DNA of 64,000 bases from Bacillus sp. CGMCC 1.16541 (GCF_003184905.1 NZ_QFRU01000001.1:186001-250000), one strand, 5' to 3'; shown: positions 24,909 through 33,571, counted from the first letter of the stretch. The notes: generated from the sequence alone by a model not told the origin. Numbers and translations: made by a program.

Positions 24909-26258
24909 TTAATCACCCTCACTACTATATAAATCAAGTTCTATTTCTTTTATCGTTTGTGTAAATAAAGTAAGCAGCTCTTCCATTTCAAGTTGGGTTA
25001 TTGTAAAAGGAGGCGCAATGATTACAGCATCTCCATCTATTCCATCAATGCCTGCTTGTGATGGATAAAGCAGTAACCCTTTTGATTGCGCTTTTTTAAC
25101 AATCTGACTTGTGACATTCATAAGGGGTGAAAAAGATTCTTTGCTTACTTTGTCTTTTACTATTTCAATGCCAATTAGCAATCCTTTTCCTCTTACATCG
25201 CCAATCAGTTTACAATCATCTTGAATCACCTTTAACGCTTTCATTAAATATGCGCCCTTTTCTCGCGCTTCTTTCACTAATGTATGTTCTTCTACATACT
25301 GAATGACAGATAACGCAGTTGCCGCTGATAATGGGTTAGCACTTAATGTATGCCCGCTCATAATAAGCTTAGATCCTCTTAAGATCGGTTCAACGACTTT
25401 CGGTGTTGCCATTGTCACAGCAATCGGTGTATACCCTGCACTTAACCCTTTTCCAAGTGTAATAATGTCTGGCTTTACACTCCAATGCTCATATGCGAAC
25501 ATTTCTCCAGTTCGCCCAACTCCTGTCATCACTTCATCTGCAATCCATAAAATATTGTATTTATCACATATTTCTCGTATTTCTTCATAATAACCGTCAG
25601 GAGGGGTAACAGCACCACCTGCCGCTCCAATAATTGGTTCTGTCATAAATGCAGCAATGTGATCGGTACCCGTTCGTTTAATAACTCTCTCTAATTCCTT
25701 CGCGCAAGCAAGTTGACAAGAAGGATAACTTTTTTGTAGCGGACATCGATAACAGTAGGGAGCAGATACAGATGGGAACTCTTCTAAAAGCGGAACAAAT
25801 CTTGATCTCCTTCCAGGATGCCCAGACATCGATAGTGCTCCAAGTGTAATTCCATGGTAGCTCATCCACCTTGATAGCACTTTTGTTTTTAACGGTTGCC
25901 CTTGCTCTTGCCAATGTTGCAGAGCAATTTTCATTGCTGTTTCTGTCGCTTCTGTTCCACTATTAACAAAAAAAGCCCACTGAAAATGATCATTACTTAG
26001 TTCACAAAGCTTCTCAGCTAATTCTTCTGCTGGTTCACTTGTAAACTGAGAACGATACACAAAAGCTACCTTTTGCGCTTGCTCTGTCATTGCTTCAATC
26101 ACACCTTGAACCCCATGACCAATACTCGCCGTAACAGCTCCTGATGAAGCATCTAAGTATTTATTGCCGTCTTTATCGTATAAGTACACACCTTCGCCAT
26201 GGGAAATCATTGAGTATTCTTGATCTAAAAGTGGCTTGATTAATCGAGATCGTTTCAT
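24909..26258 (-). CDS. yodT: Class III PLP aminotransferase (YodT)
   Basis: About 449 residues, omega-aminotransferase family. Seen: SSGAVTASIGHG near the start, FFVNSGTEATETAMKIALQH (PLP phosphate binding), the Trp-Ile-Ala-Asp-Glu-Val segment with the cofactor Asp, and the PLP lysine in TLGKGLSAGYTPI. A likely role is transamination of beta-lysine or a product of it, giving the keto acid handled by YodRS; this is inference from the cluster. I prefer ATG 26258 (7 nt after GGGGG) to ATG 26264. First gene of the yodT-S-R-Q-P-kamA-yokU series. Confidence 0.92.
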   Translation of the reverse strand: MKRSRLIKPLLDQEYSMISHGEGVYLYDKDGNKYLDASSGAVTASIGHGVQGVIEAMTEQAQKVAFVYRSQFTSEPAEELAEKLCELSNDHFQWAFFVNSGTEATETAMKIALQHWQEQGQPLKTKVLSRWMSYHGITLGALSMSGHPGRRSRFVPLLEEFPSVSAPYCYRCPLQKSYPSCQLACAKELERVIKRTGTDHIAAFMTEPIIGAAGGAVTPPDGYYEEIREICDKYNILWIADEVMTGVGRTGEMFAYEHWSVKPDIITLGKGLSAGYTPIAVTMATPKVVEPILRGSKLIMSGHTLSANPLSAATALSVIQYVEEHTLVKEAREKGAYLMKALKVIQDDCKLIGDVRGKGLLIGIEIVKDKVSKESFSPLMNVTSQIVKKAQSKGLLLYPSQAGIDGIDGDAVIIAPPFTITQLEMEELLTLFTQTIKEIELDLYSSEGD

Positions 26259-26296
26259 TCCCATTCCCCCGCATAATAAATTTTAGAAAGTAGTAA

Positions 26297-26304
26297 ATTA
26301 TATG
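26297..26304 (-). promoter_or_regulatory. Possible -10 element of the yodT-kamA operon
   Basis: CATATAAT on the minus strand, 33-40 bp before the yodT start, resembles a sigma-E -10 (CATACAAT) and also contains TATAAT. Mother-cell expression would agree with what I recall for this operon in B. subtilis. The remaining gap to 26525 contains a CAACACTC/GAGTGTTG hairpin (26431-26456). Confidence 0.35.
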
Positions 26305-26525
26305 AGAAAGAATGGAAATACATGCGAAAGGAACACAACCTTCTCTGATCAGAAAGCTGTTTTTCTAAACTTTATTGCACGGTAGCACCTACTACGGAAC
26401 AATCTCCCTTCCCTAAAGCCACTGCCACTACAACACTCATTTGAAAAAGAGTGTTGAATAAAAAAAGAACCTCACACTTCTTCTACGTCTTGCATGGAAA
26501 AAGCATGAAGCTCTCTAATTATTTT

Positions 26526-27761
26526 TTAAACAGCTACGTTCGCTGAATTTTGTTCTTTTTTCGCTTCTGATTCTGCTACAATAACTGCACATGCAGCATC
26601 TCCCGTAATGTTAACCGCTGTACGTGTCATGTCTAATAAACGATCAATACCGATAATTAGAGCAATCCCTTCCACTGGTAAGTTTACAGATGATAAAACC
26701 ATCGCTAACATAATTAACCCTACGCCTGGAACACCTGCTGTTCCGATACTTGCTAATACAGCGGTTAAAACAACTGTAATAATCATTGTAAGTGTTAAGT
26801 CTACGCCATAAACTTGTGCGATAAATACCGTTGCTACACCTTGCATGATTGCTGTACCGTCCATGTTAATAGTTGCACCTAAAGGTTGTACGAAACTACT
26901 AATTTGTTCTGGTACACGCAAGCGCTTTTGCGCGACATTCATTGAAACAGGCAATGTTGCACTACTACTTGACGTACTAAACGCTACTGTCATCGCTGGA
27001 CTAAACTCTTTGAAGAACTCAATTGGATTGCGTTTAGCTAAGAAGAGAATCGATCCACCATAAGTAACAATTACATGGATAAATAATGCCAATACAACAA
27101 CAAACATGTAAAGTCCCATTGCCTTCATCGCATCTAGACCTTGACTACCTACTGCTGTTGCAATCAGACCAAATGTACCATATGGAGCAAACTTCATAAT
27201 CAAGTTTACTAGGTACATCATCAATTCGTTTCCTTGATCAATTAAATCATATAATCCTTTTGTTTTCTTACCTAACATCGTAATTCCTAATCCAACAAAG
27301 ATTGAGAACACAATGATTTGAAGCATGTTTCCTTCTGCAAAAGCTTGAATTGGATTTGCAGGAATAATGTTTAATAACGTTTCACTCACAGGCGGTGCCT
27401 CTTGTGCCTCAAAGCTTGCATTACTTGTATCAAATGTACCTACCATACCTGGCTTAATAGCAAATGATAAAATAAGTCCGATAATAATAGCAACGGTTGT
27501 TGTTGCTAAGAAAAATCCAATTGTCTTAGCTCCAATACGTCCAAGCTTCTTTGGATCACCTAGACCTGCCACTCCTAGCGTAATTGAGAAGAACACAATT
27601 GGAACAACTAACATTTTAATTAAGCTTAAAAAGATCTGTCCTAGTGGTGTAAACACAAACTTGTCAAACACCGTAAACGTGTCTGGTGAGAAAATGTTCA
27701 AGATAAGCCCCACCACTGCACCAATCACAAGTGCAATAATAATTTTTGTCGATAACTTCAT
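26526..27761 (-). CDS. Glutamate/dicarboxylate:cation symporter (DAACS family)
   Basis: 411-residue secondary transporter of the GltP/GltT/DctA type, taking up glutamate, aspartate or C4-dicarboxylates with H+ or Na+. Recognised by LIKMLVVPIVFFSI near 50, the serine-rich hairpin FSTSSSSATLPVS near 270, the ATINMDGTAIMQG motif near 300 and DRLLDMTRTAVNITGD near 375, which carries substrate-binding residues. Eight membrane helices plus two re-entrant loops. The sequence favours a glutamate carrier. Its mRNA begins with a c-di-AMP riboswitch and terminator (27923-28110), so it should be off when c-di-AMP is high. Confidence 0.94.
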   Translation of the reverse strand: MKLSTKIIIALVIGAVVGLILNIFSPDTFTVFDKFVFTPLGQIFLSLIKMLVVPIVFFSITLGVAGLGDPKKLGRIGAKTIGFFLATTTVAIIIGLILSFAIKPGMVGTFDTSNASFEAQEAPPVSETLLNIIPANPIQAFAEGNMLQIIVFSIFVGLGITMLGKKTKGLYDLIDQGNELMMYLVNLIMKFAPYGTFGLIATAVGSQGLDAMKAMGLYMFVVVLALFIHVIVTYGGSILFLAKRNPIEFFKEFSPAMTVAFSTSSSSATLPVSMNVAQKRLRVPEQISSFVQPLGATINMDGTAIMQGVATVFIAQVYGVDLTLTMIITVVLTAVLASIGTAGVPGVGLIMLAMVLSSVNLPVEGIALIIGIDRLLDMTRTAVNITGDAACAVIVAESEAKKEQNSANVAV

Positions 27762-27922
27762 AGATGCTTCCTCCTTTACGATTTAAACCATGATGCTTGC
27801 GATTTAAAAGATAAGCGTGACTATAATATTAGAAGGTTTAGAATTTTTACAACGTAGGTATAAGCCCGAAAATTCGGAACATTATACCGGGAAGAAACGA
27901 CAAAATTAGAAAAAAAGGCTAC

Positions 27923-27948
27923 AAAAAAACCACAAGAGTCTCTCGTGG
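27923..27948 (-). terminator. Riboswitch-controlled terminator
   Basis: On the minus strand CCACGAGAG-ACT-CTCTTGTGG is followed by seven T. It lies immediately after the c-di-AMP aptamer and about 160 nt before the symporter start, the standard place of an expression-platform terminator. Confidence 0.8.
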
Positions 27949-27949
27949 C

Positions 27950-28110
27950 TTAAATAAGCTTGATCGTCCTCCCCACACATTGCCTACGAGGTTAGCTGTC
28001 GGATTCGGATATGTGAGTTACCCGTCCCAAAAATAGGATTCACCCCTAGTACACATTCATGTACAAAATGGTTCCCCCGCTCTCTATCTATCTAGAAATT
28101 AGGCACAATA
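27950..28110 (-). promoter_or_regulatory. c-di-AMP riboswitch (ydaO-yuaA class)
   Basis: Reading the minus strand 5' to 3' one finds the hallmarks of the class in order: GCGGGGGAACC (28080-28070), a GTACATGAATGTGTAC hairpin, GGGGTGAATCCT, GGGTAACTC, then CCGAATCCGACAGCTAACCT, CGTAGGC and GGAGGACGATCAAGC. This is the cyclic-di-AMP aptamer known upstream of potassium and osmolyte transport genes; ligand binding favours termination. Here it controls a glutamate/dicarboxylate symporter. Boundaries are approximate. Confidence 0.9.
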
Positions 28111-28145
28111 TTATTTTGGCATCATAATTTTTTCTTATATGTATA

Positions 28146-28175
28146 ATTAAAAGTCATCACCTATACTTCTGTCAA
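28146..28175 (-). promoter_or_regulatory. Promoter of the riboswitch-symporter transcript
   Basis: Minus strand TTGACA (28175-28170), 18-nt spacer, TTTAAT (28151-28146); a start point near 28139 leaves about 30 nt before the aptamer core. Confidence 0.6.
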
Positions 28176-28407
28176 GCTATTTTTATACTTTTATTACTTG
28201 TAGAAAAATGGTATCAGGTATTAGAGCGTGATGACTGTCTTAATTATAGACTTTATCACGATTTAACGCTCTTTCACTCTTCATGTACACATTCGCAACA
28301 ATCCGTATATTTATTCGTTTTTACCCCCTTCCCCATCTTCCTTAAATTCCCAAAGCACTTGTTTTTCTGATAAACTAATAGAAGATGACCACAGGAAGAA
28401 ACACACG

Positions 28408-28447
28408 ATGTTTAAACTATTTATTGTTGAAGATGATGTAAAAAAGC
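28408..28447 (+). pseudogene. N-terminal stump of a response regulator gene
   Basis: ATG 28408 opens MFKLFIVEDDVKK, the unmistakable first strand and acidic pocket of an OmpR-type receiver domain, with an AGGAAG site 11 nt upstream. After about 11-13 codons the sequence turns into the terminator of the neighbouring kinase gene and no further receiver sequence exists. It is a deletion remnant of a two-component operon whose remaining parts are gone. Confidence 0.7.
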
Positions 28448-28487
28448 CAGTAAATGCGTATCTCTTTCTACACATTTACTGGCTTTT
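28441..28487. terminator. Terminator of the PAS kinase gene
   Basis: AAAAGCCAGTAAATG pairs with CATTTACTGGCTTTT; it overlaps the kinase stop codon and serves minus-strand transcription. Confidence 0.8.
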
Positions 28488-29880
28488 GAATGTAAGGGAT
28501 GGCAATTTCAACTTTTGTACCAACTCCTACCTTACTCGAAAATGAAATATGACCATTATGCTGTTCAATTATTTTGTAGCTAATCATTAATCCTAAACCT
28601 GTACCCGACTGCTTAGTGGAAAAGAATGGTTCTCCAATGCGAGCAAGCGTTGCTTCATCAATACCACAACCTTCATCTTCTATAACCACAACACCAGATT
28701 CTTGCCGTTTTTCAAGCTTCACTGTAATCGTTCCTTTTGTCATCGACTCGAGACCGTTTTGGATGATATTAATAAACACTTGTTTTAATGCATTTTCTTC
28801 ACACAAAATTGACAAGTCATCAGGCTCTAATAAACTAACAATTTGACAATCCTTATAACTCGCATGGGTCGCTAATAACAACGTAACGTGGCGTAAAATT
28901 TGCTGTAAACTTTTCACCTCAAACAGCGTTTCTTTCTTCGGTTTTGCTAACGTTAAAAACTCTTGAATAATGGATTCAACGCGATTTAATTCTTCAAGCA
29001 TAATGTCGTGATATTCTTCGTTATATTGCTTAGATGCTTTTAGTAACTGAATAAATCCTTTAATCGCCGTCATCGGGTTTCGAATTTCGTGTGCAACCCC
29101 TGCTGCTAATTTACTAACCATCGTTAATTTCTCTGATTTACTCGCCATCTCATCATATTTTTTACGATCTGTGACATCACGAATAATATACTGTATGGCA
29201 TCTTGACCTTTAAACTTAATCTTTGTGGCAGAAGACTCAATCGTCACAACGCCTCGCTTTGTTAGTAACTGAACTTCTGCTCTCGGCCTAACCGAGATAC
29301 CACTCATAATCTTTTGCATTCTCTCATGAACAATATCAAAATGATCCGGGTGAATAAATTGTAAAAATGAGCGGCCCATATACTCATCTTTTTGACTACC
29401 ACCAAGCAACTGAATAGCTGCTGGATTCATATATTGAATCAATCCATGTTGGGTTACGATAAAAGCATCTTGGCTTTGTTTAACAAACTGCTTATATTGC
29501 TTCATCTTTCGGATTACTTCTTCTTGCTTTTCAATATTTGATGAGTATTCTTGCCATTGTACAACGAGGAGAGGTTCTTTATAGTCACTCTCATTCTGAA
29601 GTAGCTGAATATGTATATGAGCTGGATAAAATCGGGATTTTTTCTTTTTCAGAAGTAGAAACGTCTCTTCTCCATTTTGGAGCGATTCAACATCTCTTTG
29701 CTGAACGTGAAAAACGTCTGTATGAACAAACACATTTAATTGCTTAACTTCTTCTTTTGATAACCGAAGCAAATGGGCAAGTGAATCATTTACAAATAAA
29801 ATTTCACCATCACATCTCATAACAAGTGTTGGTGTTAAAGACATATGAAATAATTGTTCGAACAACGTTCCTTTTCCCAT
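28468..29880 (-). CDS. PAS-domain sensor histidine kinase
   Basis: 470-residue soluble kinase with two PAS domains (about 5-115 and 125-240) and a HisKA/HATPase core: the phospho-acceptor His264 in AAGVAHEIRNPMT, an N box QNGLESM, a G1 box EDEGCGID and G2 box GTGLGLMISYKII. This layout is that of Spo0F-phosphorylating sporulation kinases (KinA/KinE type) in Bacillus. No cognate regulator gene is adjacent, which fits a phosphorelay kinase. GAAGGTG lies 6 nt before ATG 29880, the reason for that start; the frame stays open to 29943. Confidence 0.9.
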   Translation of the reverse strand: MGKGTLFEQLFHMSLTPTLVMRCDGEILFVNDSLAHLLRLSKEEVKQLNVFVHTDVFHVQQRDVESLQNGEETFLLLKKKKSRFYPAHIHIQLLQNESDYKEPLLVVQWQEYSSNIEKQEEVIRKMKQYKQFVKQSQDAFIVTQHGLIQYMNPAAIQLLGGSQKDEYMGRSFLQFIHPDHFDIVHERMQKIMSGISVRPRAEVQLLTKRGVVTIESSATKIKFKGQDAIQYIIRDVTDRKKYDEMASKSEKLTMVSKLAAGVAHEIRNPMTAIKGFIQLLKASKQYNEEYHDIMLEELNRVESIIQEFLTLAKPKKETLFEVKSLQQILRHVTLLLATHASYKDCQIVSLLEPDDLSILCEENALKQVFINIIQNGLESMTKGTITVKLEKRQESGVVVIEDEGCGIDEATLARIGEPFFSTKQSGTGLGLMISYKIIEQHNGHISFSSKVGVGTKVEIAIPYIQKPVNV

Positions 29881-30045
29881 ATATTCACCTTCAATTATAA
29901 GTATGGTAATTATAGTATAATATGGAAATTGGTTGTTTTGCATTATTTTTTCTGATTTTTAACAATAATTCTTTCTAACCCTATTTACCCGAACCTCTCT
30001 TTCTATGTTTAATCATGAAGGTTATGTATCACTTTGACAATAAGA

Positions 30046-30067
30046 AACCCCCACTACAGGTGGGGGT
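30046..30067 (-). terminator. Terminator of the YjcZ-type gene
   Basis: ACCCCCAC/GTGGGGGT stem; the minus-strand continuation is TTCTTATTG. Confidence 0.75.
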
Positions 30068-30081
30068 AGCTGTTGCATTTA

Positions 30082-30276
30082 TTAGCAATCGTATGTGTAG
30101 CTACAGCCGATAATGATTAATAAAATAAACAATACAACGATTAAAGTAAATGAATGACCAATTCCACAAGAAGGTGCAGCATATCCTCCAACTGGCATTA
30201 CTGGACAACAAGCGTCATACCCTCCAACTGGCATCATTTGGTGACCACATGATTGATCGAATCCGTAATTATACAT
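30082..30276 (-). CDS. YjcZ family sporulation protein
   Basis: 64 residues: an N-terminal Gly/Cys/Pro-rich part with two copies of MPVGGYDA/MPVGGYAA, then a single membrane helix GHSFTLIVVLFILLIIIGC, the hallmark of small YjcZ-type proteins made during sporulation. Four to six cysteines precede the helix. GAGGAGAGG lies before the ATG; single gene with its own terminator. Confidence 0.85.
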   Translation of the reverse strand: MYNYGFDQSCGHQMMPVGGYDACCPVMPVGGYAAPSCGIGHSFTLIVVLFILLIIIGCSYTYDC

Positions 30277-30413
30277 TCTAACCTCTCCTCATTCGTGATA
30301 TTCGTTTAGTACATTTATACAGTATGTTGGTTTAGTTTGTACCGTATGTGCATATGCCCATCTTTTATAATTTTCTCTTTTTCCTTAAACGTACAACCTA
30401 TCCAAATCATGTG

Positions 30414-30845
30414 CTAAGCTTTCCACTTTACATATGTTAATAGCAATAGCAAAATCGCTCCCATTAAAAACGAGGTCATGTGTATTTTCAATACTTCAAC
30501 AACCGAACCAACGTAGGGAATATGATACATGTATTTATCATATTGATTTTGATGAAGACTAGGTCCACCTTCCACTTTATTAAAGTCATCTACTTTATAT
30601 AGTGTCTGTTGTGAGTACGTTTGATTTTCAATAAGAATTAAATCACGATCCTCTAATTCAACGTTGGTACGTTTTGCCATAATAAGCGACCCGGATTCAA
30701 TGCCGTTTACATGATGTTTCGATTCATAAATACTCACTTGATAACCAAATACCATAGGAACTAACGCAACAAATAAGACGGTAAAAAATACCGCATATAA
30801 CACTAGACCGTATCGAAAGAACGTAAATGTTCGATTATGGTTCAC
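30414..30845 (-). CDS. SipW-like signal peptidase homologue without catalytic motif
   Basis: 143 residues: one N-terminal helix (about 8-35), an extracytoplasmic middle and one C-terminal helix (about 117-138), the topology of ER-type/SipW signal peptidases. GYQVSIYESK is followed by SGSLIMAKR and the end HIPYVGSVVEVLK, all at the places expected from SipW, but the Ser-Gly-Ser-Met-Glu-Pro catalytic motif is not present, so activity is doubtful. The start is GTG at 30845 after AGGGGGCGG; the gene overlaps the preceding small gene by 11 bp. Confidence 0.65.
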   Translation of the reverse strand: MNHNRTFTFFRYGLVLYAVFFTVLFVALVPMVFGYQVSIYESKHHVNGIESGSLIMAKRTNVELEDRDLILIENQTYSQQTLYKVDDFNKVEGGPSLHQNQYDKYMYHIPYVGSVVEVLKIHMTSFLMGAILLLLLTYVKWKA

Positions 30846-30999
30846 TCGTTCCGCCCCCTGCAGTCTCAACGATTTCTTGCCACTGTTTTGTGATGGGATC
30901 GACATGTGAGGTGGTGTAAGTCGTGAAGTAAACAAAAACCAGTAGCATTAAAAAACTAACGACAATCAGACGAATCATTGTCACATAAAACTCCTTCAT
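30835..30999 (-). CDS. Small membrane protein upstream of SipW-like gene
   Basis: 54 residues, one N-terminal hydrophobic helix (about 8-26: RLIVVSFLMLLVFVYF) and a polar C-terminal part ending in TAGGGTSEP. GAAGG precedes ATG 30999, with a longer AAGGAG further up. Its stop overlaps the GTG of the SipW-like gene, so the two are translationally coupled and probably act together. Confidence 0.6.
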   Translation of the reverse strand: MKEFYVTMIRLIVVSFLMLLVFVYFTTYTTSHVDPITKQWQEIVETAGGGTSEP

Positions 31000-31178
31000 A
31001 CCTTCACTCCATCTCCTTACTTAAAAAGATTCATTTAGTATATGAATAAAAAATCATCTTGGTAGGTTGTTAGAGCTTGCCTTTTGAAAAGAAGGGCATA
31101 TTTTTGTTACAAAAGCATATGTTTGGTTACGTATACGACTGTTTTCATACCGTCTAACTTTGTAAAGGAGTTGAAAGA

Positions 31179-31934
31179 ATGAATTATTCACATTTTGATA
31201 AATATTTAAAGAAAGCGATGAAATATGATTTTTTATCAAATTATTATAAATACAGTGATCCTAATCTGTTTATTACGTACTACCAAAAACACCTACAATA
31301 CATGCAGATAGCACTCACTCCTGCACCACGCGATGAGTTGGATCTTGAAAGAACACAACCGATGATTCGTATTTTACATGCTTCTCCAGGTGCTCCTTCT
31401 GTCGATGTGTATCTAAATGGACGACGAACGATTCGAAATTTAACATTCAGACAAGAAACTGATTATATTCCCTTAAAAGAAACAGGCCAATACCGCATCG
31501 ATATTTTCCCAGCAGGTAAAACTGACAAACCATTAAAATCTGAACAAGTTCAACTAGAAAAAAATCAAAAGTATACATCTGCAGTTGTCGGACGACCAAG
31601 CGAGTTAGATATTATTTTAATTGCAGATAACAGTTCCACTCCAGCAGGCGAAACAAAAGTAAGATTTATTCACTTATCACCAAATGCTCCAGCAGTTGAT
31701 ATTGCCGCTAAAAATGGCGATGTGGTATTCTCGAACATTTCATTTAAAGAAGTGACCGATTATTTGGGGCTTACGCCTATGCCTTTAGACGTCGAAGTTC
31801 GTGCTGCTGGTACAGATAAAGTGGTGTTAGATGTTCCACCTGTACGTCTACGGCCTAACCGAGCCTATACCATTTATGCAGTTGGCTTACTAAACGGCAA
31901 TCCAGCACTAGAAGCATTAATTTCACAAGATTGA
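31179..31934 (+). CDS. DUF4397 domain protein
   Basis: 251 residues with two DUF4397 beta-sandwich repeats: IRILHASPGAPSVDVYLNG (about 63-81) and VRFIHLSPNAPAVDIAAKNG (about 162-181), each followed by a tyrosine-rich strand and a closing YTSAVVG / YTIYAVG. Such domains occur in surface proteins; this one has no signal peptide, only a short helical N-terminus with many Tyr, so it may be a spore-surface or cytoplasmic protein. AAAGGAG lies 8 nt before the ATG. Single gene. Confidence 0.87.
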   Translation: MNYSHFDKYLKKAMKYDFLSNYYKYSDPNLFITYYQKHLQYMQIALTPAPRDELDLERTQPMIRILHASPGAPSVDVYLNGRRTIRNLTFRQETDYIPLKETGQYRIDIFPAGKTDKPLKSEQVQLEKNQKYTSAVVGRPSELDIILIADNSSTPAGETKVRFIHLSPNAPAVDIAAKNGDVVFSNISFKEVTDYLGLTPMPLDVEVRAAGTDKVVLDVPPVRLRPNRAYTIYAVGLLNGNPALEALISQD

Positions 31935-31938
31935 CCAC

Positions 31939-31979
31939 AAAAAAAGAACTCGTGACTTTATACATCACGAGTTCTTTTC
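31939..31979. terminator. Bidirectional terminator
   Basis: AAAAGAACTCGTGA pairs with TCACGAGTTCTTTT between the DUF4397 gene and ypmS. Confidence 0.85.
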
Positions 31980-31983
31980 TCAT

Positions 31984-32553
31984 TTATTCAGTTGAAATGA
32001 GTTTGACACGAATATCATCATTTTCTAAGTCAAACTTTTCTACTTTTACACGGAAGTCACTTTTCAACTCTAATTGCTGTAGAGCCACATATACAGATTC
32101 ATTTTTCGGATCAATTTGAACATACTCAGGTAATTTAAAGTTATTATTGACATAACGTAGCACCGTACGCACTGGAAGTTGTAACTTACCAACTGATAAG
32201 CTTTGTTGTTCTAATAAAATATCACCATTTTCTTGCACAACAGGTTCAAACGCCATTTGAATGTCAAGATCATTACCAAATGCTTGAATCGTTCCATACA
32301 CTTCTACAACATCTGTTAAATTCACATCGTAATTCAACGGTTGATTGTTAAACTCTTTTTTTAAATATTTATCAATTAGCGTATTTAAATCTTCTTTTTT
32401 CGCCAATACAGATAATTCTGCGTCACCGACTACTTCTGATCGTTTAGAAAAATCCACGTCATTAACTGGTTGAAAGATAAGGCCAATTAATAGCACCGCA
32501 ATTAAAAAATTAATACTTAGTAAGCCAATAAATAATACTTTCCACTTCTTCAT
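31984..32553 (-). CDS. ypmS: YpmS family membrane-anchored protein
   Basis: 189 residues with an N-terminal signal anchor (WKVLFIGLLSINFLIAVLLIG) and an extracytoplasmic domain of the YpmS/DUF2140 family: SVLAKKEDLNTLIDKYL near 49-65, VYGTIQAFGNDLDIQMAFEP near 88-107 and VRTVLRYV / LPEYVQIDP near 130-150. Function unknown, envelope location. It follows ypmR by 12 bp on the same strand, as in B. subtilis. Confidence 0.88.
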   Translation of the reverse strand: MKKWKVLFIGLLSINFLIAVLLIGLIFQPVNDVDFSKRSEVVGDAELSVLAKKEDLNTLIDKYLKKEFNNQPLNYDVNLTDVVEVYGTIQAFGNDLDIQMAFEPVVQENGDILLEQQSLSVGKLQLPVRTVLRYVNNNFKLPEYVQIDPKNESVYVALQQLELKSDFRVKVEKFDLENDDIRVKLISTE

Positions 32554-32565
32554 TACAAAAACTCC

Positions 32566-33456
32566 TTAATTTTCGTTTCCTTGTTCTCCTTCTTCAAGTG
32601 ATTCATCTATTTCTAACAAAGAGTCATCCTCTTCAATTAGACTACCGTCATCTGTCATAAGAGGATCTTGTCTTTTTATATAATAATTAATGCGCTCTGC
32701 CATAAGTTTATACCCTTTTTGATTTGGATGAAACTCATCTTTTGCTAATAGGTTCTCTTCTGTTAATGCAAAGATATCGTCAACTTTTACATACGTTACA
32801 TTCTCATATTGAGAAGCAACATTCTCACTTGTTTCATTCCACTCTTTCACTACCGTATTAATTTCGTCCACTGTACTTAACGAATGGAAAAATGGATTAT
32901 AAAATCCGACTAAATAAATTTGTGCGTCTCCGTTCAATTGCCTCATTCTTTGAAACACTTGGTGCAAGCGATTTTCATATTTACTTTTTTCTTGTTTAAA
33001 CGTTTCTAACGAAATATTATAAAAGAAATCTCGTACAACCTTCATCATATCATTACCACCAATGGTAACAAATATGATATCTGCTCTTTCTACTTTCGCA
33101 GCAACTTCACTTTCATTTAAACGAGCCAATAGCTGATCTGTGCGATTTCCTCTTTTCCCCAAATTGTTGACACTCACATGATCAACAGCTCGTTGTTCAG
33201 ACATAAATTCGGCTACATGCGGAACATATCCACCCTTTTTCGTACCATCTCCAACTCCCTCAGTTAAAGAGTCACCAATGGCTACTATATTTAAATCAAT
33301 TGGGAAGAACCCTTTTGGTAATCGTTGCTTACTCGTTAGCTCTACCTTCTTTTCATTCATAGATGCTGGTTCTTTCATTAAAAAGGCAGGAGCGGTACAT
33401 GCAGAAAGTAAAGCTACACAGATAAGCATGACGAACCACTTTTTATATTTACCCAT
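32566..33456 (-). CDS. ypmR: GDSL/SGNH hydrolase lipoprotein (YpmR)
   Basis: 296-residue lipoprotein: signal peptide with lipobox ALLSAC (Cys20), then an SGNH esterase/lipase fold with block I VAIGDSLTEG (catalytic Ser), a Gly in GKRGNRTDQL, block III TIGGNDMM and block V DEFHPNQKGY (catalytic Asp and His). The acidic C-terminus (about 265-296) is an unusual Asp/Glu-rich tail. Substrate unknown; envelope esterase. It is followed by ypmS in one operon. Confidence 0.92.
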   Translation of the reverse strand: MGKYKKWFVMLICVALLSACTAPAFLMKEPASMNEKKVELTSKQRLPKGFFPIDLNIVAIGDSLTEGVGDGTKKGGYVPHVAEFMSEQRAVDHVSVNNLGKRGNRTDQLLARLNESEVAAKVERADIIFVTIGGNDMMKVVRDFFYNISLETFKQEKSKYENRLHQVFQRMRQLNGDAQIYLVGFYNPFFHSLSTVDEINTVVKEWNETSENVASQYENVTYVKVDDIFALTEENLLAKDEFHPNQKGYKLMAERINYYIKRQDPLMTDDGSLIEEDDSLLEIDESLEEGEQGNEN

Positions 33457-33571
33457 GCAAACACCTACTCGTTTGTTTAGTCTTCTTGTTGTATTGTATT
33501 ACTTATCTTATCACACCTTGTCAAGTTGAACACGTATTTGTTCGAACTGATTGAGAAAGCAAAACATCACT

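Noticed and set aside
26340..26430. Sigma-54 promoter or riboswitch upstream of yodT
   Set aside because: GG/GC spacing is 9 instead of 10 and no aptamer landmarks were found.
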